A stretch of DNA of 7,075 nucleotides, from assembly GCA_049965935.1 (NCBI GenBank), contig JBMFVP010000067.1, positions 1 through 7,075 of the forward strand. Direction: 5' to 3'. The position numbers and the translations under genes are program-made. The notes under the pieces are model-generated. The model was not told the DNA's origin and searched no databases. It saw only the letters and a list, made by a program, of their open reading frames with translations. This stretch comes from Thermocladium sp049965935 (GTDB taxonomy: Archaea; Thermoproteota; Thermoprotei; Thermoproteales; Thermocladiaceae). Below are positions 1-5,992 of the stretch, in pieces (position 1 is the first letter of the stretch; each line of letters begins with the position of its first letter).

Positions 1-26
1 AACAATAACACCTTCCACACAAGCAC
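1..26 (-). CDS. Possible 5' end of an ORF leaving the left edge (IS-borne?)
   Basis: Read on the minus strand, a GTG at 26-24 follows an in-frame TAG and opens a frame that translates as (M)LVWKVLL before the window ends. It lies about 18 nt beyond the GC hairpin that resembles an IS605-family terminus, so it could be the first codons of a transposase or TnpB gene, whose N-termini often have a basic/hydrophobic start of this general kind. Eight codons are too few to identify anything. It may equally be chance. There is no strong Shine-Dalgarno sequence in front of the GTG. Confidence 0.18.
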
Positions 27-43
27 CTAAAAATTCTAGGAAT

Positions 44-66
44 CCCCGCCCCTAGAAGGGGCGAGG
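44..66 (-). mobile_element. GC-rich hairpin, probable IS200/IS605-family element end
   Basis: Arms at 44-52 and 58-66 surround the loop 53-57. As minus-strand RNA this is 5'-CCUCGCCCC/UUCUA/GGGGCGGGG, nine pairs including one U-G wobble. On the plus strand the same position is a C/A mismatch, so the minus strand is the better folding molecule. The stem shares its CCUCGCC...GGCGGGG core and wobble with the hairpin at 6999-7019, which adjoins a tnpB 3' end. It starts 17 nt after the thg1 stop codon. I read it as one end of an IS605/TnpB-type element lying to the left. It could instead be a solitary right-end remnant or, less likely, a stem terminator for thg1; the exact element boundary (somewhere about 66-89) cannot be fixed. 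Confidence 0.5.
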
Positions 67-82
67 TTTGTTGTTCGTTTTA

Positions 83-718
83 TCAGCGGTAAATTGTATT
101 CCAACCGGATATTACATCAATAGCACTATATTTCCTAACAATCTTCTCGCTTGGTTTACTATTAGTCCACTCCCTCTTGATCACGGATCCGCAACAATCA
201 ATATAATTCATGTCATCAATCAATTCAATTGCTTCTCTAAATGGCCTATTCGTGAAATTAGATAGGTAATTACCTGCAGCAAGCCTTGCTCTCCAGGTCA
301 CGTATTCAATATCCTCCCCGGGATCCAGCAACACTATCCTCGAGTCAAAGTATAGTGGTCTGCCAAGCTTAATTGATACATATGATGATGCAATTCCTGA
401 GGATACAGATACTAACTTGAATTCACGGCCATTGAATGGTACGTAGCTGCCTAGGAATATATTTATCTCGTCTGAGACCACATATGCCGCTATTGCGCCT
501 AATCTTCTCATTAATTCTATTGCTGTGTCCTCCATGGCTTCCCTCACCCTCTCATCTCGTGGCTTCTTGAAATCGCTTAGGTTTACGCTGAATGAGACAC
601 CATCCAACCTAATCACTAGCCTCTCTCCGCTAACTTTGCAACTCACCTCCTTTGATTGAAAGCGCCTCTTGGCTTGTTCAAGATCTATTGAAAGCAACTT
701 ATCGAGCGAAGTCAACAT
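83..718 (-). CDS. Thg1-like 3'-5' RNA polymerase (tRNA-His guanylyltransferase family)
   Basis: A member of the Thg1/TLP family, which adds nucleotides in the 3'-5' direction to tRNA 5' ends, either G-1 of tRNA-His or in repair of 5'-truncated tRNAs. The 211 residues show the family motifs in order: RLDG at 37-40 (metal-binding D39), F50-K-K-P-R-D, SDE at 82-84 (D83 and E84, the other metal ligands), FDSR at 124-127 and WR at 142-143. Catalysis should therefore be intact. Two things are odd. The usual acidic residue shortly after WR (WRxxD in many homologues) is replaced, giving WRARLAAGN. Also only 68 residues follow WR, which is short for the C-terminal part, and the stop lies 17 nt from a transposon-like hairpin, so slight truncation is possible. 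The ATG overlaps the upstream gene's stop (ATGTTGA), indicating translational coupling. Whether it makes G-1 or does repair cannot be told from sequence. Confidence 0.88.
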   Translation of the reverse strand: MLTSLDKLLSIDLEQAKRRFQSKEVSCKVSGERLVIRLDGVSFSVNLSDFKKPRDERVREAMEDTAIELMRRLGAIAAYVVSDEINIFLGSYVPFNGREFKLVSVSSGIASSYVSIKLGRPLYFDSRIVLLDPGEDIEYVTWRARLAAGNYLSNFTNRPFREAIELIDDMNYIDCCGSVIKREWTNSKPSEKIVRKYSAIDVISGWNTIYR

Positions 719-951
719 ATTGACTCAACGAATTTCTTAGCGAGCCTTCTAGCATCCTCGATTGAATCCAGTTCCTCTATGCATACTTGCTCCTCGTTTT
801 TCAGGTAAACCACATATTTCCCATTATAAAAGTAAATACCTGCATACGCAAAACAATTCTCCTCATTCATGGTTCCCTCCTCCTCTATTGGCGCAGTATC
901 GAATCCTATTCTAGATCTAATCATGTTAACGTATTCCCGTTCACACCTCAT
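712..951 (-). CDS. Small protein of unknown function, coupled to the Thg1-like gene
   Basis: A 79-residue protein I do not recognise. It is acidic overall, with an Arg-containing N-terminal stretch (residues 1-15), an acidic linker (IEEEGTMNEEN), then a likely beta-hairpin (AYAGIYFYNGKYVVYLKNEE) and a C-terminal helix (SIEDARRLAKKFVES). It has four cysteines (3, 33, 57 and the last residue), not spaced like a zinc finger. There is no signal peptide or membrane segment, so it is cytoplasmic. Its stop overlaps the start of the thg1-like gene by 7 nt and it sits behind the only visible promoter, so the two are almost certainly co-transcribed. The ATG at 951 is favoured because a TATA-like box lies about 25 nt upstream, giving a leaderless transcript. 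A partner or regulator role toward Thg1 or tRNA is only inference. Confidence 0.72.
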   Translation of the reverse strand: MRCEREYVNMIRSRIGFDTAPIEEEGTMNEENCFAYAGIYFYNGKYVVYLKNEEQVCIEELDSIEDARRLAKKFVESIC

Positions 952-971
952 GCTTGCTTTTTGCTGTGAAT

Positions 972-980
972 AATTAAAAG
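972..980 (-). promoter_or_regulatory. TATA box of the small-protein/thg1 operon
   Basis: The minus strand reads CTTTTAATT, centred about 25 nt upstream of the ATG at 951, with a purine-rich stretch just upstream that could be a BRE. This spacing predicts transcription starting at or next to the start codon. Confidence 0.5.
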
Positions 981-1116
981 CGTTTTGGGAAACCTTCTAC
1001 ATGCGATTACAAACCGCCTATAAGTATGAGTAGTTTACTCAGTGAATTTCTATGCCTGCACTTTAGCAGAGAGGTTTTAACTTATTTGAACCCCCCTCTC
1101 CATAACCGAGCACCAA

Positions 1117-1197
1117 ATGAGCTACCTCATAAAGAAGGTGAATGGGGTTTCATATTGTGTTAAGTTGCTGTTGCAGTTTCGTATATTGTTTGAATAA
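1117..1197 (+). CDS. Doubtful 26-codon ORF
   Basis: ATG at 1117 to TAA at 1195 encodes MSYLIKKVNG followed by VSYCVKLLLQFRILFE. A TATA-like sequence at 1076-1085 would place a transcript start around 1106, about 10 nt before the ATG, so expression is conceivable. The basic opening followed by a hydrophobic tail faintly recalls N-termini of some DDE transposases, so it could be a remnant of a decayed insertion. The resemblance is too weak to call. It overlaps the first five bases of the palindrome at 1193-1212. It may be a chance ORF in AT-rich DNA. Confidence 0.22.
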   Translation: MSYLIKKVNGVSYCVKLLLQFRILFE

Positions 1198-1212
1198 TCT
1201 ATATAGATTATT
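1193..1212. promoter_or_regulatory. Perfect 20-nt palindrome upstream of acs, candidate operator
   Basis: The arms are AATAATCTAT and its exact reverse complement, with no spacer. The half-site core AATAATCT recurs once more in direct orientation at 1249-1256, right in front of the acs TATA box at 1263-1272. Archaeal Lrp/AsnC- or TrmB-like dimers commonly bind dyads of this size, and a half-site beside TATA/BRE is a usual place for control. Binding is inferred; AT-rich DNA yields palindromes more easily than average, although 20 nt without a mismatch is uncommon by chance. Confidence 0.4.
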
Positions 1213-1262
1213 ATTAAAAATCGATAAGTTAATTGGAAAAAGTAAATAAATAATCTTGCGTA

Positions 1263-1272
1263 ATATTTAAAT
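1263..1272 (+). promoter_or_regulatory. TATA box of acs
   Basis: ATATTTAAAT is centred about 30 nt before the ATG at 1298 and 27 nt before the TTG at 1295. A start at or a few bases ahead of the ATG is expected, giving a leaderless or near-leaderless mRNA, in line with the absence of a Shine-Dalgarno sequence. Confidence 0.55.
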
Positions 1273-1297
1273 ACAACTTAGACAGTTAATTATATTG

Positions 1298-3298
1298 ATG
1301 TCTATTGAGGAAAAAGATCTTCCATTCGACGAAAAAATAATTATCAGTAAATGGTCACATAAGAACATAAGCATAGAGGATTATAAGAAATTACATGAGA
1401 AAACCATTGAAAACATTGAGGAGTTCTGGTCCAGCATTGCAAAAGAACTTGATTGGTTCAAGCCATGGGATAAACCGCTTGTGGCTGATCCCCAGCCTCC
1501 ATTTTATAAATGGTTCACTGGAGGTAAATTAAATGCTTCATACTTAACGCTGGATAAGCATGTTGCGTCATGGAGGAAGAATAAGGTTGCATATATATGG
1601 GAGGGTGAACCAGTTGATTCCAAGGGCAATCCAACAGAGGTACGAAGGTTAACGTATTATGATCTATACAGGGAGGTAAATAGATTAGCGTATGCGATGA
1701 AAACCAAGCTTGGCCTGAGGAAGGGCGATACCATAACCATATACATGCCTATGATACCGGAATTACCGATAGTTATGCTGGCTGCCGCCAGATTAGGAGT
1801 TATTTTCTCGGTTGTTTTCTCCGGATTTAGCGCAACTGCATTAGCAGATAGAATAAACGATGCAAAGTCCAGGGTAATCTTCACCGCGGATGGTTTCTGG
1901 AGAAGAGGAAAACAAGTAAGGTTAAAGGAGGTCGTTGACGAAGCGATAAAATCAGCCCCCTCAATAGAAAAAGTTGTTGTGTATAGAAGGCTTGGCATTA
2001 ATGATGTTCCAATGACGCAGGGCAGGGATCAATGGTGGAGCGAATTATTAAGTGATGTTCCAGTAAATGCATATATTGAGCCAGAGCATGTGGAGAGTGA
2101 GCATCCACTTTATATATTGTATACATCCGGCACCACGGGTAAACCCAAGGGAATAGTCCACGATACTGGAGGCTACTTGACCGAGCTGCATGCTACAATG
2201 AAATGGGTGTTTGACATAAAGGATGATGATGTTTATTGGTGCGTCGCCGATATTGGATGGGTGACTGGTCATAGTTACATAGTATTTGGCCCACTTCTAG
2301 AGGGGGCAACAATTGTGATGTATGAAGGAGCTCCCGATTATCCGGCTCCAGATAGGTGGTGGCAAATAATTGAGCGGTATGGAGTCAATGTGTACTACAC
2401 GACACCAACCGCCATAAGGACATTCATGAAATTTGGAGATGAGTGGATCAGCAAGCATGATTTATCCACCGTTAGATTGATGCATAGCGTTGGTGAACCA
2501 ATTAATCCCGAGGCTTGGAAATGGGCATGGAAATGGATTGGACGTAATGAAATACCGTTCGGATCAACTTGGTGGATGACAGAGACTGGGGGAATACTAG
2601 TAAGCCATGTTCCCGGCTGGGGACTGATTCCCCTAAAGCCAGGAACTAATGGAATGCCAATACCTGGAGTAGATGCTGATGTGGTTGATGATGAAGGTAA
2701 GCCAATTCAAGGGAAGCGAGGATACTTGATTATAAAGAAGCCATGGCCTGGAATGCCATTGACCATATGGGGAGACCCCTCTAGATTCGTCAATGTGTAT
2801 TTCTCCAAGTTCCCAGGCATGTTCTATGCTGGTGATTGGGCTATAAAGGATGATGATGGATACATCTGGGTACTTGGCAGAGCCGATGAAGTAATTAAGG
2901 TAGCAGGGCATCGTTTGGGTACATATGAGATCGAATCGGCTTTGATTTCGCATAAGGCTGTTGCTGAGGCTGCTGTGGTTGGTGTACCAGATCAAGTAAA
3001 GGGGGAGGTCCCCGTGGCCTTTGTAGTACTTCGTTCCGGTAATGCTCCATCTGATGAATTGCGAAAGGAGTTGCGGGTATGGGTTAGGCAAGTTGTTGGT
3101 CCAATAGCTGAGCCATCAAATATAATCTTTGTATCCAAGTTGCCTAAGACTAGGAGCGGAAAAATAATGAGGAGATTAGTCAGGCAGGTGGTTATGAATC
3201 AGCCGCTCGGCGATGCGACAACGCTTGAGGATGAGACAAGTATAGATGAGGCTAGAAAAGCTTATGATGAATTACGTAAAGAGATTGGTAGTACATAA
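1298..3298 (+). CDS. acs: AMP-forming acetyl-CoA synthetase
   Basis: Activates acetate with ATP and CoA through acetyl-adenylate to acetyl-CoA, in the cytoplasm; EC 6.2.1.1. The 666 residues match the usual Acs length. An N-terminal ACAS_N-like region (LHEKTIENIEEFW... YKWFTGGKLNASYLTLDKHV) is followed by the adenylation domain: the P-loop TSGTTGKPKG at 276-285, GWVTGH around 320-325, SVGEP around 397-401, TWWMTETGG at 424-432, the GRADEVIKVAGHR hinge at 527-539, and the C-terminal PKTRSGKIMRR with catalytic K622, the lysine acetylated in many homologues. The four acyl-pocket positions known from Methanothermobacter Acs1 read V322, T323, V398 and W426; the Trp closes the pocket to long acids, so acetate (perhaps propionate) is the likely substrate. 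An in-frame TTG lies directly before the ATG, which I prefer. The neighbouring acetate transporter supports an acetate-assimilation role. Confidence 0.96.
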   Translation: MSIEEKDLPFDEKIIISKWSHKNISIEDYKKLHEKTIENIEEFWSSIAKELDWFKPWDKPLVADPQPPFYKWFTGGKLNASYLTLDKHVASWRKNKVAYIWEGEPVDSKGNPTEVRRLTYYDLYREVNRLAYAMKTKLGLRKGDTITIYMPMIPELPIVMLAAARLGVIFSVVFSGFSATALADRINDAKSRVIFTADGFWRRGKQVRLKEVVDEAIKSAPSIEKVVVYRRLGINDVPMTQGRDQWWSELLSDVPVNAYIEPEHVESEHPLYILYTSGTTGKPKGIVHDTGGYLTELHATMKWVFDIKDDDVYWCVADIGWVTGHSYIVFGPLLEGATIVMYEGAPDYPAPDRWWQIIERYGVNVYYTTPTAIRTFMKFGDEWISKHDLSTVRLMHSVGEPINPEAWKWAWKWIGRNEIPFGSTWWMTETGGILVSHVPGWGLIPLKPGTNGMPIPGVDADVVDDEGKPIQGKRGYLIIKKPWPGMPLTIWGDPSRFVNVYFSKFPGMFYAGDWAIKDDDGYIWVLGRADEVIKVAGHRLGTYEIESALISHKAVAEAAVVGVPDQVKGEVPVAFVVLRSGNAPSDELRKELRVWVRQVVGPIAEPSNIIFVSKLPKTRSGKIMRRLVRQVVMNQPLGDATTLEDETSIDEARKAYDELRKEIGST

Positions 3299-3323
3299 AA
3301 TATAGTTATTATAAAATAATAAA

Positions 3324-3333
3324 ACTTAAAAAT
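3324..3333 (+). promoter_or_regulatory. TATA box of the acetate transporter gene
   Basis: ACTTAAAAAT is centred about 26 nt before the ATG at 3355. It implies a separate leaderless transcript for the transporter rather than simple read-through from acs. A T5 run at 3339-3343 just downstream could end the acs transcript, as T-tracts do in archaea, but overlaps this promoter region. Confidence 0.5.
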
Positions 3334-3354
3334 ACTGATTTTTCTATTAAATAT

Positions 3355-3900
3355 ATGTCGCAAAAAACAGCTAATCCGGCCGTTCTAGGCCTATCAGGCT
3401 TCGCATTAACCACGCTTGTCCTAAGCGCAATAAATGCTGGACTAGTTTCAGATTCGAATGCAGTTCTGGGTCTAGCAGCATTTTATGGGGGTCTTGCCCA
3501 AATAGTGGCTGCCCTCTACGAGTATAAGGCCGGCAATACATTTGGGTACTTAGCGTTCTTCACTTATGGAGCATTCTGGGAATGGTTCTTCACCACGATC
3601 CTATTGATAAATCTACACGTTATTGGAGCCAGCCCCGCAATAGGCACAGTACTAATAGCGTTCGGCATATTTACTTTCATAATGTGGATAGCCACATTCA
3701 AGCTAAACTGGGCATTATGGTTAGTATTTCTATTGCTATGGATAACCTTCTTCCTGCTTGGGTTTGGATACACCATGGCCGGTGGATACATGGGAATACT
3801 TACCGCATTAGCAGCCTGGTACACGGCATTCGCCTCCGTAATGCAGGAGGTCTATAACAGGCAGATGCCTTTGCTATCGACTGCGCCATTAAGAAAGTAG
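3355..3900 (+). CDS. GPR1/FUN34/YaaH-family acetate/succinate transporter (SatP-like)
   Basis: A 181-residue inner-membrane protein with six hydrophobic helices and almost no soluble part, as typical for the acetate uptake transporter family (SatP/Ady2). The family signature NPAPLGL appears at 7-13 as NPAVLGL, with Val in place of the second Pro. The second hallmark, FYGGLAQIVAALYEYKAGNTFG, spans 43-64 and is followed by TYGAFWEWFF (70-79), with the conserved Q49, E56, G60-N61-T62 and W75. Bacterial and yeast relatives move acetate or succinate, probably with protons, and form hexameric channels. Placed 56 nt after acs in the same direction, it most likely supplies acetate to the synthetase; export or another monocarboxylate cannot be excluded. 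The start is chosen for its leaderless promoter spacing. Confidence 0.92.
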   Translation: MSQKTANPAVLGLSGFALTTLVLSAINAGLVSDSNAVLGLAAFYGGLAQIVAALYEYKAGNTFGYLAFFTYGAFWEWFFTTILLINLHVIGASPAIGTVLIAFGIFTFIMWIATFKLNWALWLVFLLLWITFFLLGFGYTMAGGYMGILTALAAWYTAFASVMQEVYNRQMPLLSTAPLRK

Positions 3901-3932
3901 ATAGTTGTAGAATAATTGTAATTACATTAATT

Positions 3933-3945
3933 AAAAATCATTTTT
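3933..3945. terminator. AT-rich dyad between convergent genes, possible two-way terminator
   Basis: AAAAAT, one C, then ATTTTT form an exact inverted repeat that provides a T5 run on both strands. It lies 32 nt past the transporter stop and overlaps the argS stop codon, in the 43-nt gap between converging genes. Archaeal termination relies on T-tracts, so this could serve both transcripts. Confidence 0.4.
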
Positions 3946-5851
3946 ACATGTGTTCTATTATTGGGATCCCCATTATATTCATCACATTGCTAAGCGCAGT
4001 GCGGAATGCATATACTAATGCTAATCTGAAATCCCTTAATTCCGGTTCCGCATTTATTACTGGATTCCGCTCATAGAACACATTAAAGTCCATTGCCATT
4101 TTATTCACATAATCAACTAGGTTCTCCAGTCTAAGGTTAATTGATACTTCGGCAATTATCTTGGGTAATCCTCCCAAGTCTTTTATAAGCCTAGTTTCAT
4201 CGTCACTAAGCGAGTTGGGCGGCGTTACCTTACTTATTTGCGGCATACCTGCCTTCTCCAGTATTGATGATGCCCTCACATATGAGTATTGAATGAATGG
4301 TCCACTATTCTGCTTTAAATCAAGTATTTTATCCCAATTAAACTCAAGTACCTTTAATGGGGAGATTGATAGGAAGGAGAATCTAATTGCGCCCACTGCA
4401 ACGGCCTTAACTACCTTCTTAGCCTCTTCAGCCCCTAGCCTATTCTCAACTATTTTCCAAACGCGTTCCTCTGCCTCTTCCAGTAAATCATCCATTGCAA
4501 TTATCCTGCCCCTCCTACTGCTCATCTTGGCGCCAGGCATATTTACCATTTCATATGAATAATGCATGATACGTGATGCATCGTATCCAAGCATATGGAG
4601 CAGAACTCTAAGTTGGGCCTGCGGATGCATTTGTTCTGATCCAATGACCCTAATTACCTTGATTGGACTACACTTATCCAGACACCAAGCAGCGTAGGCT
4701 AAATCCCTAGTTAAGTAGAGGGTTGAACCATCTCTCCTTGTAAGCATAGCTTTAGGTAGAAAACCTGGAAGCGATAATTCATTAAATAAGCCGCGATCGC
4801 TGGCGTATTTACCCACATCTATTGTAATAGCTCCTTCCTGCTGCTCCACATACTCCCTGCCAATTAATGCTAATTTATCAACAAGTGACCTAGCTAGGCC
4901 GGTGTCAAGAGCTACCTCGGATTCCCAATCAAAATCATCAAATGATATGCCGAATTCATTAAATGTCTCCATGAAGCCCTTAAAGACTGTATCTATGCCT
5001 TCCCTCACCTTTCTACGTATCTCTGGATTTCCTTGCTCATATTCGCGCACCCATTTATTGGCTTCCTCAGTTACGTTAATGTTCCCCAGTGATGACGCTA
5101 AATTATTAACTAGTTCCTGGTCCTGAGCGCTCCACCTACCAAGTACACCAATCCACTCATCGCGCTCCGCTATTATTTTACGTTTATCTTCATCCGTATC
5201 AGCAAGCCTTTCAGCTTCAGTTAATCTCTGTATCTCGCCTATTGCATACGTTATCGAGTATATTGCACCAACTACCTTATCCGGTTTTTCGCCATTCTTT
5301 ATTCTTTGATTTGCTAATTCCTTAGCGCTATGGTATCCTATGGCCATATACATTACTTGCGGTCCACAGTCATCCACATAAAACCTGGTGTTGACGTTGC
5401 TTCCACAGAAACGAAGTAGTCTCGATAATGTGTCCCCAATTATCATGTTTCTACCATGACCTGTATGAAGTTGATGAATGGGATTGGCACTGGTGTGCTC
5501 AATTACTATTTTATCGCTACGGCACCGCTTAGACCAACCATATCTTTTTCCATTGCTTAGAATCGAATTAATTACTAATTCGGAATACTTTACATAATCA
5601 ATATCTATATTTAGAAAACCATTAATTAACTTAATGCTTTTTATTAATCCCCGAGGCTTCAATGACTCAATTATTTTAGGAATATTGGGATTCTTCTTTA
5701 TGTGATTATGAAGGGGTACAGCCATGAATCCAAAGCCTTCCCTAGCCCTACTTGGCTCAAGATCGTTTAGATCCTCATTTGCCATTGCTCCAAGCTCATT
5801 TATGACTTCCCTGAACTCATCCTCCACTTGGCCCTCTGGGTCATAACTCAT
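3944..5851 (-). CDS. argS: Arginyl-tRNA synthetase
   Basis: Class I aminoacyl-tRNA synthetase that charges tRNA-Arg with arginine (EC 6.1.1.19). The 635 residues have the ArgRS order: an N-terminal Add1-type domain recognising the tRNA elbow (about 1-100; VPLHNHIKKNP... INGFLNIDID), the Rossmann catalytic domain with the HIGH motif as H129-T-G-H132 within NPIHQLHTGHGRN, the KMSKS motif as K442-MSSRRG, typical of archaeal ArgRS that keep the lysine, and a C-terminal DALR anticodon-binding domain beginning near GPFIQYSYVRASSIL and ending in MGIPIIEHM. The frame can open three codons earlier at a TTG (5860), but ATG at 5851 is preferred because the minus-strand TATA box at 5871-5880 lies about 24 nt upstream. 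It is a stand-alone gene, converging with the transporter and diverging from the secreted-protein gene. No damage is visible. Confidence 0.96.
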   Translation of the reverse strand: MSYDPEGQVEDEFREVINELGAMANEDLNDLEPSRAREGFGFMAVPLHNHIKKNPNIPKIIESLKPRGLIKSIKLINGFLNIDIDYVKYSELVINSILSNGKRYGWSKRCRSDKIVIEHTSANPIHQLHTGHGRNMIIGDTLSRLLRFCGSNVNTRFYVDDCGPQVMYMAIGYHSAKELANQRIKNGEKPDKVVGAIYSITYAIGEIQRLTEAERLADTDEDKRKIIAERDEWIGVLGRWSAQDQELVNNLASSLGNINVTEEANKWVREYEQGNPEIRRKVREGIDTVFKGFMETFNEFGISFDDFDWESEVALDTGLARSLVDKLALIGREYVEQQEGAITIDVGKYASDRGLFNELSLPGFLPKAMLTRRDGSTLYLTRDLAYAAWCLDKCSPIKVIRVIGSEQMHPQAQLRVLLHMLGYDASRIMHYSYEMVNMPGAKMSSRRGRIIAMDDLLEEAEERVWKIVENRLGAEEAKKVVKAVAVGAIRFSFLSISPLKVLEFNWDKILDLKQNSGPFIQYSYVRASSILEKAGMPQISKVTPPNSLSDDETRLIKDLGGLPKIIAEVSINLRLENLVDYVNKMAMDFNVFYERNPVINAEPELRDFRLALVYAFRTALSNVMNIMGIPIIEHM

Positions 5852-5870
5852 GGCAAACAAAATGTTCTAA

Positions 5871-5880
5871 ATTAAATAAA
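5871..5880 (-). promoter_or_regulatory. TATA box of argS
   Basis: The minus strand reads TTTATTTAAT, centred about 24 nt before the ATG at 5851. It supports that ATG over the in-frame TTG at 5860, which would lie only about 15 nt from the box. Confidence 0.55.
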
Positions 5881-5955
5881 CATTTCCGTGAATGCTCATA
5901 TAGCTTCCACTGTATTTAGATGGAAAAGATTATAAAAATTATTTTATCAACTAAG

Positions 5956-5970
5956 TATAAAGATTTATAG
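5956..5970 (+). promoter_or_regulatory. TATA region of the secreted-protein gene
   Basis: TATAAAGATTTATAG ends 22 nt before the ATG at 5993, its centre about 27-30 nt upstream, as expected for a leaderless transcript. A second TATA-like stretch, ATTATAAAAA at 5931-5940, lies further up and could drive a message with a leader of about 30 nt. Confidence 0.45.
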
Positions 5971-5992
5971 CCAGAACCCAATTATATTAACC

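Larger units (their letters stand above)
952..1297. other. Intergenic region between divergent genes
   Basis: About 345 nt separate the divergent 79-residue gene and acs. Besides the two promoters it holds a doubtful 26-codon ORF with a TATA-like TTTAACTTAT at 1076-1085, a weak inverted repeat (GAGAGG at 1069-1074 with CCTCTC at 1095-1100) and a perfect palindrome at 1193-1212. I looked for tRNA cloverleafs and C/D box signatures and saw none. The stretch 985-1068 holds nothing I can name. Confidence 0.6.

Noticed and set aside
44..66. Hairpin read as an intrinsic terminator for thg1
   Set aside because: Archaeal termination depends on T-tracts rather than GC hairpins, there is no U-run after the stem in the thg1 direction, and the stem matches the element-end hairpin at 6999-7019.
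68..265. Plus-strand 65-codon ORF at the left end
   Set aside because: It is antisense to the Thg1-like gene, whose motifs are clear; composition is not protein-like and no promoter precedes it.
952..1294. Possible tRNA or C/D box RNA in the long intergenic gap
   Set aside because: No cloverleaf, no CCA-ready acceptor stem and no paired C (RTGATGA) and D (CTGA) boxes were seen on either strand.
1657..1998. Minus-strand 113-codon ORF within acs, and similar ones at 2048-2272 and 2633-3091
   Set aside because: All are shadows of acs, which is intact with all family motifs.
3564..3857. Overlapping ORFs on both strands within the transporter gene
   Set aside because: They are in other frames of a well-supported six-helix transporter and show no recognisable features.
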